From NCBI GenBank assembly GCA_002726205.1, contig PBSL01000019.1, positions 1-64,000 on the forward strand: a DNA stretch of 64,000 bases, read 5' to 3'. Source of the DNA: Planctomycetaceae bacterium (lineage in GTDB: Bacteria > Planctomycetota > Planctomycetia > Planctomycetales > Planctomycetaceae). The notes beneath the pieces were generated by a model. That model saw only the letters and a program-made list of their open reading frames with translations, was not told the DNA's origin and did not search any database. Shown one piece after another: positions 55,219-62,520 of this stretch (the first letter of the stretch is position 1; each line of letters starts with the position of its first letter). Position numbers and translations under genes: made by a program.

Positions 55219-55500
55219 ATGAACGTTACCGTGGAATATGCCGCCCAGGTCAAGCAGGTTGCCGGGATCGGGTCCGAGTCGATCGAACTCGCCGCCCCGT
55301 GCACGATCGCCGAGTTGGCACGGCAGGTCGCCGAGCGGCACGGCGGACCGCTCAGCAACATCCTGCTGGATGGTGAGGGTGCGCCTCGACGATCGATCCT
55401 GGTTTTTCTCGGCGAGGACCAGGTTCGCTGGGACGACGATTCGACCCTGGTTCGCGACGGCGACACCGTCACGCTGCTGTCACCGGTTTCGGGAGGATGA
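55219..55500 (+). CDS. MoaD/ThiS family sulfur-carrier protein
   Basis: The protein has 93 residues with a beta-grasp pattern and ends in SPVSGG, the C-terminal Gly-Gly required for thiocarboxylate formation. The middle has TIAELARQVAERHGG and the end VRDGDTVTLLSPVSGG. It should be adenylated at the C-terminus by the E1-like protein encoded 7 nt later and then carry sulfur, for example to molybdopterin or thiamin. The position after a molybdate-like transporter favours molybdenum cofactor, but ThiS is an alternative. Confidence 0.88.
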   Translation: MNVTVEYAAQVKQVAGIGSESIELAAPCTIAELARQVAERHGGPLSNILLDGEGAPRRSILVFLGEDQVRWDDDSTLVRDGDTVTLLSPVSGG

Positions 55501-55507
55501 CACCGCG

Positions 55508-56269
55508 ATGCCGCCGCTGACCGATGAAGAACGCGCCGTTTACGAGTGGCAAATCTGGGTGCCGGGATTCGGCGAGACCGGGCAGCAGAAACTTCGCGAC
55601 GCCTCGGTGCTGGTTTCCCGTGTCGGTGGACTCGGCAGCGTCGTCGCCTATGAACTGGCCGCCGCCGGCATCGGCCGGCTGGTGCTGGCCCACGCCGGCA
55701 ACATCAAGCCCAGCGATCTGAATCGCCAGTTGCTGATGACCCACGCCGGGCTGGGAACATCGCGGGTAGAATCGGCCCAGCGGCGGCTCAAGGAACTCAA
55801 TCCACGGCTGGAAATCCTGTCGGTCGCCGAGAACCTCTCGGAAGCAAACGCCGAGCGGCTTGTCGGCGAGGTCGACCTGGTTGTCGATTGCGCGCCGTTG
55901 TTTCCCGAGCGGTTTGCCATGAACCGGCAGTGCATCGAACAGAAAAAGCCGCTCGTTGATTGTGCGATGTACGATCTGGAGGGGCAGGTGACCACGATCC
56001 TTCCCGGGGAAACCCCCTGCCTGGCCTGCCTGTATCCGGAGGATCCTCCCAGCTGGCGGCGCGAGTTCCCGGTCTTTGGTGCGGTCTCGGGAACGATCGG
56101 CTGCCTGGGAGCCATGGAAGCGATCAAGGTACTTTCCGGACTGGGCGAACCACTGGCCGGCACGCTGTTGACCTACGATCTTCGTGACATGACGTTCCGA
56201 CGACGGCGATTGCTGAAACTCGATAACTGCTCGGTTTGCGGATCCACCACTGATTCGGGGGAATCGTGA
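55508..56269 (+). CDS. ThiF/MoeB-family E1-like adenylyltransferase with altered nucleotide motif
   Basis: The ATG at 55508 gives 253 residues. The Rossmann start reads VLVSRVGGLGS, whereas typical MoeB/ThiF has VGxGGLGS, so the first Gly is replaced by Arg. DLNRQLLM keeps the Arg of the usual NLxRQ motif, SRVESAQRRL has Arg instead of the usual Lys, and VDLVVDCA retains the Asp. Two cysteine pairs, CLACLYP and CSVCGS, form the usual zinc site. It should activate the neighbouring MoaD-like protein unless the altered residues have reduced its activity. The next ABC gene starts inside its stop codon (GTGA). Confidence 0.88.
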   Translation: MPPLTDEERAVYEWQIWVPGFGETGQQKLRDASVLVSRVGGLGSVVAYELAAAGIGRLVLAHAGNIKPSDLNRQLLMTHAGLGTSRVESAQRRLKELNPRLEILSVAENLSEANAERLVGEVDLVVDCAPLFPERFAMNRQCIEQKKPLVDCAMYDLEGQVTTILPGETPCLACLYPEDPPSWRREFPVFGAVSGTIGCLGAMEAIKVLSGLGEPLAGTLLTYDLRDMTFRRRRLLKLDNCSVCGSTTDSGES

Positions 56270-57231
56270 CGACCACTGAGCTTGTCATCCGCGTCAACGA
56301 TCTCGGCAAAGTCTACCGCGACGGCTGGTTGCGTCGACGGCGGATCGAGGCGCTGCGGGACGTGTCGTTGGAGATTGGTCGCGGTGAGATCTTCGGGTTG
56401 CTCGGTCCCAACGGGGCCGGCAAGACCACGCTGATCAAGGTGTTGCTGGGGATCGTCCGCAAGACGGCCGGCGAGGCGACGCTGTTGGGGTATCCGGCCG
56501 GTCAACGGGTCGGGCGAAAGCAGGTGGGATACCTGCCCGAAGGGCACCGGATTCCCCGGCACCTGACCGGCAACTCGGCACTGGAATTCTACGGCAGTCT
56601 CAGCGGATTGACCGTGTCCGAAACCCGGCGGCGGCGGCAGCAACTGCTCGAAACCGTCGGGCTGTCCGAGTGGGGTCGCACCTCGGTCACCAAGTACTCC
56701 AAGGGTATGCTGCAAAGGCTGGGACTCGCCCAGGCGATGCTGCACGAGCCCAACCTGTTGATCCTCGACGAGCCGACCGACGGCGTCGATCCGGTCGGCC
56801 GCTCGGAAATCCGCGATGTGCTGAACCTGCTCAAGAGCCAGGGCAAGACGATCTTTCTCAACAGTCACCTGTTGCAGGAAGTGGAACTTGTCTGCGACCG
56901 TGTTGCGGTTCTCCACAAGGGAGAAGTTCTGCGGGTGGGTCCTGTCGAGGAACTGACCAAGCTGACCGACGCGGCCGCCGCCGAGGTGGTTCTCGAACTG
57001 AGCGGTGATGCCGAGTCGATCAACCGGATCCTGCCGGCGGTGGTCGTGGAACGTGTGCGGGACGGCGACCGCTGGAAGGTAACCGTCCCGGCACTTGACC
57101 AGGCGGCACTCGACGCTCTCGTCGATCAATTCCGGCAGGCCGACGTCAGCCTGCTCGCGATCACCCGGCGACGGCTGACCCTGGAAGAGGCATTCCTGGA
57201 AATGGTGCGAACGGCCGGGGGTGGGCGATGA
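56266..57231 (+). CDS. ABC-2 type transporter ATP-binding protein
   Basis: The protein has 321 residues and starts at a GTG overlapping the previous stop. Walker A is GPNGAGKT (47-54), the Q-loop region VGYLPEG is of the export type, the signature is YSKGMLQR (144-151) instead of LSGGQ, and Walker B is LLILDEP (164-170). The H-loop is NSHLLQE. A C-terminal extension follows in the style of CcmA/NatA ATPases. Overlap with the next gene (ATGA) shows that its partner is the permease at 57228-59522, not the ModB-like protein. Confidence 0.93.
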   Translation: MTTTELVIRVNDLGKVYRDGWLRRRRIEALRDVSLEIGRGEIFGLLGPNGAGKTTLIKVLLGIVRKTAGEATLLGYPAGQRVGRKQVGYLPEGHRIPRHLTGNSALEFYGSLSGLTVSETRRRRQQLLETVGLSEWGRTSVTKYSKGMLQRLGLAQAMLHEPNLLILDEPTDGVDPVGRSEIRDVLNLLKSQGKTIFLNSHLLQEVELVCDRVAVLHKGEVLRVGPVEELTKLTDAAAAEVVLELSGDAESINRILPAVVVERVRDGDRWKVTVPALDQAALDALVDQFRQADVSLLAITRRRLTLEEAFLEMVRTAGGGR

Positions 57232-59522
57232 GAGCTTACCTTGCCGTGCTGAAGGATGCGTTTCGCGAGACGTTGGCCTCGAAGGTTCTCTGGGTCCTGC
57301 TGATCCTGATCACGGGGTTCCTGGTCCTGTTCAGCGGACTCTCGGTCGCCCCGGCCGTGCGAACCGGGCTGGATTTCCGTGACGTTTTCGACTGGCCCGA
57401 TTTCGTCGTGCGACTCCGCGACGTCCCGGCCGATTCTCCGGTCGGCCGCCTGCGGCATCGGCTGACCGACGAGTTGCAGAAGCAGGTCGAGAGTTTCACT
57501 CGCGACGGCGGCGGTCGGCGGCGGTTCCTGCGTGAAATCCGCGAGGCCATCGACTCGCAACTTGAGACCGACGACTTCGCCACGGTGCTGGACGTGGCCG
57601 ACGCGTCGCTTTCGGATGAGGCCCGGAAGCTGAAGGCCACCGGCGATGTCTCGAAACAGCAACGCCAGCGGCTGAACCGGTTGGTCCTGGAGGCGGCGCT
57701 GCCCGATGACGTTCGTCCAAGCCCACGTGATGTCGTCACGCCGACCTACCTCGGCTATGTGCTGTTTGACGATTTCAGCCTCGATGACAAGGAACTCGAC
57801 ACATCGGTCAAGGGGGTGTTGCAGGCTTTCATCTTCTTTTTCGTTTCCGTGCTTGGCACGTTCATCGCGATTCTTGTCACCGCGCCGATTGTGCCACGGA
57901 TGTTCGAACCGGGCGCGATCGACCTGCTGCTTTCCAAGCCGGTCTCCCGCTCGCTGGTGTTTCTCTCGAAGTTCTTCGGCGGCTGCGCGTTCACCCTTTT
58001 GAACGCCGGGTACCTGATCATCGGCATGTGGCTGATCGTCGGTTGGCGATTTGGGATCTGGAGTGACGGGTTGCTGTTGAGCCTGCCGATCTACCTGTTC
58101 CTGTTCGTCCTCTATTACTCGGTTTCAGCCGCCACGGGGGTACTGTTTCGCGGCCCGATCCTTTCGGTCGTGATGGTCGTCGTTTTCTGGTTCGCCTGTT
58201 TTGTCGTCGATGCGGCCAAGAGCTCGGCCGAACAGTTCGAGTTGAACGGGACGCGGGTGCACACGATCGTCCCGGCCGGCGAAGCCCTGCTGGCAACCAG
58301 TTCGGCGGGCAAGACATTCGGCTGGTCGAAGGCGGCCGGGGCATGGGAAGAAGTGTTCGATTCAACCGAAGACCTGCAGGGACTGCGGGCCGTTGCCGTT
58401 CGGGTCGGACGTGGATTCCCGTTCCTGGGTCCGCTCTATGATCCCGAAAAGCAACGACTGGTTGCTGTCAGCAAGGCGGCACCGGTCTTTCTGCCCGGGG
58501 GAGGGCCGGGACGGTTGTTCGTGGCCGGCGCCGCCGACAACTGGTCACGGCGGGGTGGCATCACCGTGCCGCTTTCTCCTCGGGGACTGTTTCTCTCGTC
58601 GGCAGGTGAAATTCTGGTCATCGGGCCGGGCGGGTTGTTTCGATTCGAGGGGAACCCGGAGAAGACTCATCGTCCATTCAAGATCTTCGGATTGGATTTC
58701 GGGAACCGGGACGGACTGGGGAAGTTCGTCGAAGCCACAGCCGGCAAGTTGCCACGCTGGCCAGTCCCGTTCGCCGCCGCGATGGATCCGGCCACCAACA
58801 ACATTGTCGTCTACAGCAAGGGGCAACTCGCCCTGTTGGCTCGCGGTGAGGGCGAAACCGAGCAGATCTACTCGAAAACGGTCAGCAAGGACCTGGCGAC
58901 CGAAAAGGCGGCGATCCTGGCGATCGCCGGCGACCGGGTGCTGGTCGCCCTGGCCGAGGGCAACTACCGGATGTTCGATGCCCGGACACTTCAACCCGTC
59001 GACACACAGGTTCCCGGGGGCCCATCCAAGCCGCGATGGGCCGCGGGATCGTCCGATGGTCGTTTCCTGGCCGTCCTGAACCATACCGGCCAGGCCTGGC
59101 TGTTCGACACGACCACGCAGCGACTGGTCACCGGGAGGGCGATTGGCGGCACGGTGCGGGCGCTGGCCTTCACAGAAAAAAACACGCTGCTCGTCGGCGA
59201 CTTGTTCATGAGAATCAACGAGTACCAGCTGCCCGACCTGGCCCCGCTCCGCTCGTTCGATCCGCCACTGACGACATTGCAGGCGGTCTACCACTATGCC
59301 CTGCTGCCGATCTACACCGTCTTTCCCAAGCCGGGGCAACTCAATGCCGTCGTGCAAAGGTTGTTCGAGGACGAAGACACGGTCTCGGTCTCGGGCGACA
59401 ACGATGACCTGCAGGCCGACCAGTTCGAGATCGACGTTCGTACGCCACTCGTCAGCAACGCGATGTTCCTGGTCGTGATTCTCGGGCTGACCTGCCTGTA
59501 CGTCTCACGCAAGGACTTCTAG
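57228..59522 (+). CDS. ABC-2 type permease with a large propeller-like insertion
   Basis: The protein has 764 residues. Helix 1 (about 20-40) is followed by a soluble part (41-195) with charged helices, then about four helices at 195-330 (GVLQAFIFFFVSVLGTFIAIL, VVFWFACFVVDA). A roughly 410-residue soluble segment follows, with repeats that look like beta-propeller blades (LFVAGAADNW, ILVIGPGGLFRF, NNIVVYSKGQL, RFLAVLNHTGQAWLF). A final helix closes the protein (AMFLVVILGLTCLYV). An ABC-2 permease usually has about 250-400 residues, so the insertion is large. It is probably a sensor or docking part. The ATPase gene upstream is coupled. Confidence 0.88.
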   Translation: MRAYLAVLKDAFRETLASKVLWVLLILITGFLVLFSGLSVAPAVRTGLDFRDVFDWPDFVVRLRDVPADSPVGRLRHRLTDELQKQVESFTRDGGGRRRFLREIREAIDSQLETDDFATVLDVADASLSDEARKLKATGDVSKQQRQRLNRLVLEAALPDDVRPSPRDVVTPTYLGYVLFDDFSLDDKELDTSVKGVLQAFIFFFVSVLGTFIAILVTAPIVPRMFEPGAIDLLLSKPVSRSLVFLSKFFGGCAFTLLNAGYLIIGMWLIVGWRFGIWSDGLLLSLPIYLFLFVLYYSVSAATGVLFRGPILSVVMVVVFWFACFVVDAAKSSAEQFELNGTRVHTIVPAGEALLATSSAGKTFGWSKAAGAWEEVFDSTEDLQGLRAVAVRVGRGFPFLGPLYDPEKQRLVAVSKAAPVFLPGGGPGRLFVAGAADNWSRRGGITVPLSPRGLFLSSAGEILVIGPGGLFRFEGNPEKTHRPFKIFGLDFGNRDGLGKFVEATAGKLPRWPVPFAAAMDPATNNIVVYSKGQLALLARGEGETEQIYSKTVSKDLATEKAAILAIAGDRVLVALAEGNYRMFDARTLQPVDTQVPGGPSKPRWAAGSSDGRFLAVLNHTGQAWLFDTTTQRLVTGRAIGGTVRALAFTEKNTLLVGDLFMRINEYQLPDLAPLRSFDPPLTTLQAVYHYALLPIYTVFPKPGQLNAVVQRLFEDEDTVSVSGDNDDLQADQFEIDVRTPLVSNAMFLVVILGLTCLYVSRKDF

Positions 59523-59537
59523 GCCCGCCGACCTGGA

Positions 59538-60899
59538 TCAGTCGAGCGAGGCGGCGGTCGCCCGCAGCACGTCCGTGGCATCCGAGCCGGTCTGCAGCTG
59601 GTCATGGTCGGGCGGGGCGTAGGTTGCCACCGGATCGAAGTGACGACCCTCGACGGCCATCGCGATCAGGTCCTCGGCCGAGAGGGTCATGCGACCGGCA
59701 CGGCGGGTCAGGTTGAAACGGATGTCGCCGATCCCTTCAAACGACCGGTACACCACTTCGGTGCAGACCAGTCGATCGGAACGGGTGAAGTCAAAATCGA
59801 AGTCGTAGGGCTTGCCCGTGTGAGACATTCCACGGACCAGTCCAGCGAGCACCTGTGACTGGTCGAGCCGGGGTCTGAGGATGGTGATCGCGTCGCTGTG
59901 CAGGGGCGACTGGAACGAACGAATCCAGACCCCGTCCTTCTTGGCCTCCTGCACGCGGCACGGTTCATCGGGATCGCATGACAACAGCCGGTCCCAGTGA
60001 CGACCGGCCTGTTCGCTGCGGTCGAAACCCAGTTCGGCAAGCTCGTCACAACTTCCCAGGTACAGCGCGGCGTGGGGCCAGAACCCGGGCAGGAAATAGT
60101 TCGTGACCGCGTGTTCCTTGCGGACGATGATCACGTCGCCGGGACGAATCAGCGTCCGCAGTTCTGAGACGATGGATTCCGGCAAGCCGGGATCGTGGCC
60201 GGGCACCAGGTAGAGATCGGCAACGGCACTCGAGACCGACTTCTGCAACCCGTAGAGGGCTCGGTGCAGCAGGTCGCCGCGCAACCTCGATACCAGTTGC
60301 CGGGCTCGCACCCGGGTACTCTGCACCGCATACTCGCCCAGCGACACGTGAGCCGACGTCTGCAGCTGTTCGATGATTCCGGGCAGGACCGCCAGCGGCG
60401 AACCTTCAACCATCGCCTGCAGGTCAGTTCGGTTCTCGTCGAAGTAGCTGGCGGCATGGTAGAGGTGCCAGGCGTGCACGGGATTCGCCAGCGAGGCCTG
60501 GACCCGGTCGTAGACGCCTTTGGGAATCCCGAAGGCCGGCGCTGGTTCGTTGAGTTTCTCGCGAACGACGGGCCGGTCATCGAATTCCCGGCGGAGGAAC
60601 CGGGCCGCGTCGGCCAGGACCAGGGCACCGGCATAACCGACCAGGAAGGCGTCTTCGCGTTCCTGGGTGTCCTTCATTTCCAGTACGACCTCGAGCAGCG
60701 CGTTGCGGCTCTGCCAGTACGAGATCAGCAGGTGCCGTGTCTCCTCGTCCTCGCTCGGCGTGAAATATCCCCGGTCGCTCGACCGTGCCACGTCCGAGAG
60801 GACCTGGGCTGACTGCTTGAGCCGCTGGAAATGCTCGTGGACGGCAAACACCGTCCGAGCCCCTTCGACGGCGATGCTGCTGAGGGAGTCACCGGGCAT
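59538..60899 (-). CDS. YiiX/YebB-like NlpC/P60 cysteine hydrolase
   Basis: The protein has 453 residues. The C-terminal half contains the permuted papain-like fold: PGDVIIVRKEHAVTNYF with GFWPHAALYLG (His276) and LVCTEVVYRSFEG (Cys379), in the reversed order His then Cys typical of this group. About 230 residues before it are helical and have no recognised family. No signal peptide is seen, which is unusual for an enzyme expected to cut cell wall or lipids. It follows the amidohydrolase gene by 12 nt. Likely substrates are amides or acyl groups; this is open. Confidence 0.88.
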   Translation of the reverse strand: MPGDSLSSIAVEGARTVFAVHEHFQRLKQSAQVLSDVARSSDRGYFTPSEDEETRHLLISYWQSRNALLEVVLEMKDTQEREDAFLVGYAGALVLADAARFLRREFDDRPVVREKLNEPAPAFGIPKGVYDRVQASLANPVHAWHLYHAASYFDENRTDLQAMVEGSPLAVLPGIIEQLQTSAHVSLGEYAVQSTRVRARQLVSRLRGDLLHRALYGLQKSVSSAVADLYLVPGHDPGLPESIVSELRTLIRPGDVIIVRKEHAVTNYFLPGFWPHAALYLGSCDELAELGFDRSEQAGRHWDRLLSCDPDEPCRVQEAKKDGVWIRSFQSPLHSDAITILRPRLDQSQVLAGLVRGMSHTGKPYDFDFDFTRSDRLVCTEVVYRSFEGIGDIRFNLTRRAGRMTLSAEDLIAMAVEGRHFDPVATYAPPDHDQLQTGSDATDVLRATAASLD

Positions 60900-60911
60900 G
60901 GCGCGTTGATT

Positions 60912-61919
60912 TCATCCGTCCCAGGGAGCGGCCATCCTAGCACAGACCGCAGCCGCCTCGACCGTCTCGACCGATGAATCCGGTTCCAGCCACTGCAGCC
61001 CCCGGGTTGCGTAATCCGGTCCCAGGTCGAAGGAGCGCTTGATCGCCAGGTCGACATCCAGCGGATTGCCGCTGCCGGCGGCCGAGAAGCCGATGCGGTG
61101 GAGATAAGGGATGCGGGCAGGCGGAAACGGGAAATCGCTGCCGTGCAACAGTCGCCGCCTGAGCGATTCGGGTTCGGCCGCCAGTCGTGCCAACGCGCGT
61201 CGCCGCGGCCAGGTGGCCAGGATCGACGTGTCACCGTACAGGTTCTCGTAGGCATGCATCATCTCGACAAACCCCGGATAGTAATCCTCGCGGTCAAAAA
61301 ACGCGCACGTTCCACAGTGGGCCGCGATGACTCTCAACCCGTGTTCCAGCGGACGGGCCAGGCGACGGGGATCGGTGAAGGCCTGCGAGATCACCTGGCA
61401 GGAGTGTTCGTAGCCGGTATGAAACATCAGCGTGACGTCGAGTTGGGCGGCGAGTCGATAGAACGCGTCGAACCGGGGCAGCGACGGATCGACTCCCTGG
61501 ATCGCCGTGTGCACCTTGACCAGCCGGCCACCGGCCAGGGCACATCGCTCGAGTTCCTCCAGCGCGTCTTCCCGGACCGGGTTGATCGAGCATCCCGGCA
61601 GGATCTTCTCGTGGCGACCGGCCAGTTCGAGCACGTAGTCGTTGGAGACGTAAAAGTGGGTTCTCGAGAGGTCCGGCTGACCGTCATCGCGGTAAACAGC
61701 GTCCTGGGCCAGGACCACGGCGCGTTGCAGTCGCGATTCGTCCAACTGGCGGATGAGCCGGTTGCGGATCTGCTCGCTTCGTGTCTCTCCCGGTTCGCGG
61801 TTCAAGCCAGTCAGCCTGACGATCAGCCGCGTCAACCAGCGACGGCGGGTCTGTTCGGACAGGAATCCCTGTTCGGGGTTCTCTCCCCAGCAGAAAACGT
61901 GCGTGTGAATATCCAGCAT
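60912..61919 (-). CDS. Amidohydrolase-family metal-dependent hydrolase
   Basis: The protein has 335 residues and starts with MLDIHTHVF, giving the metal-binding HxH at the end of strand 1. Others are VKVHTAIQG, MFHTGYEH, VIAAHCGTCAFF and LLHGSDFPFPP (the conserved Asp), matching the amidohydrolase_2 family. It has no signal peptide. It lies between the selenoprotein gene and the cysteine hydrolase gene on one transcript. The usual reactions are hydrolysis or decarboxylation of small organic acids; no substrate can be set. Confidence 0.9.
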   Translation of the reverse strand: MLDIHTHVFCWGENPEQGFLSEQTRRRWLTRLIVRLTGLNREPGETRSEQIRNRLIRQLDESRLQRAVVLAQDAVYRDDGQPDLSRTHFYVSNDYVLELAGRHEKILPGCSINPVREDALEELERCALAGGRLVKVHTAIQGVDPSLPRFDAFYRLAAQLDVTLMFHTGYEHSCQVISQAFTDPRRLARPLEHGLRVIAAHCGTCAFFDREDYYPGFVEMMHAYENLYGDTSILATWPRRRALARLAAEPESLRRRLLHGSDFPFPPARIPYLHRIGFSAAGSGNPLDVDLAIKRSFDLGPDYATRGLQWLEPDSSVETVEAAAVCARMAAPWDG

Positions 61920-61986
61920 CGAGAGATCTCGGGGACTCGGTGGTTGACCTGGCCGGTTTCTTCAGGGCGAGTCGTTTGGCCGGATG

Positions 61987-62520
61987 TCACGCGCGAACCA
62001 TCTCCAGAATCGATTCGACAGGGGGTCGATCCACGGGGGTCCTGGTCACGTGGTGAAACCGTGTGATGCCGTCGGGGTCGATCAGCACGTCACCGCCGAG
62101 CTGGTAGACGTCACCGGCGGGTGGCCGCAACCGTCGCCCCTTGAAGATCAACTTCAGGAATCCCCACCACGACGCCGGACCCCAGATCGCCCAGTACCCT
62201 CCACGGGGAAGGGCATGGGTCGTGTAGAGTGTCCGCTGGGTATCGACCAGCAGCGGCCACGGCCAGCCAGTCTCCTCGACGTAGGCCCGCGCCGGCTCGG
62301 GTGGCTGAAACGTTACCGCCAGCACATCCAACTCCAGGCGGTTGATTTCCTCGGCCGACTGCTGCAACTGCAGCAGGTGTTCCCGTCAGGGCAGTCACGT
62401 CAGGTGCCGGTGAAACACCAGCAGCAGCCAGCGGCCGTTGCGGTCCTCGAGCCTGTGTTCCTTCCCGGTCGTGTCACGCAGCGTCGACATCACAGACTCC
62501 GATCGGATTGTCGTCGACAT
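61987..62520 (-). CDS. SelL-like peroxiredoxin-fold selenoprotein with U-L-P-U redox motif
   Basis: The product has 177 residues if two in-frame UGA codons (62395-62397 and 62386-62388) are read as selenocysteine, Sec42 and Sec45. They lie exactly where AhpC-TSA_2 proteins have FLRHFGCxFCRE: here FHRHLTULPURE. The rest fits the same family (LDVLAVTFQPPEPARAYVEE, WPLLVDTQRTLY, DVYQLGGDVLIDPDG, RTPVDRPPVESIL). The ATG at 62520 overlaps the symporter stop as TGATG; an alternative ATG is at 62490. A stem-loop fitting a bacterial SECIS follows (62359-62376). It probably forms a diselenide bond and works as a thioredoxin-like reductant or peroxidase. A standard annotation would split or call it a pseudogene. 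Confidence 0.85.
62359..62376 (-). promoter_or_regulatory. Candidate bacterial SECIS element
   Basis: On the minus strand, CTGCTGC, loop AGTT and GCAGCAG form a perfect 7-bp stem with a 4-nt loop whose second base is G. The loop begins 16 nt after the second UGA and 25 nt after the first. These distances fit the known bacterial range (about 16-37 nt) and the loop rule of a G in its first two bases. One element could serve both UGA codons. It lies inside the coding region, as bacterial SECIS elements do. Confidence 0.75.

Noticed and set aside
56266-57231. This ATPase as the missing ModC of the ModA/ModB-like genes
   Set aside because: It has ABC-2 exporter features (VGYLPEG, variant signature YSKGM) and is coupled to the ABC-2 permease by a 4-nt overlap.
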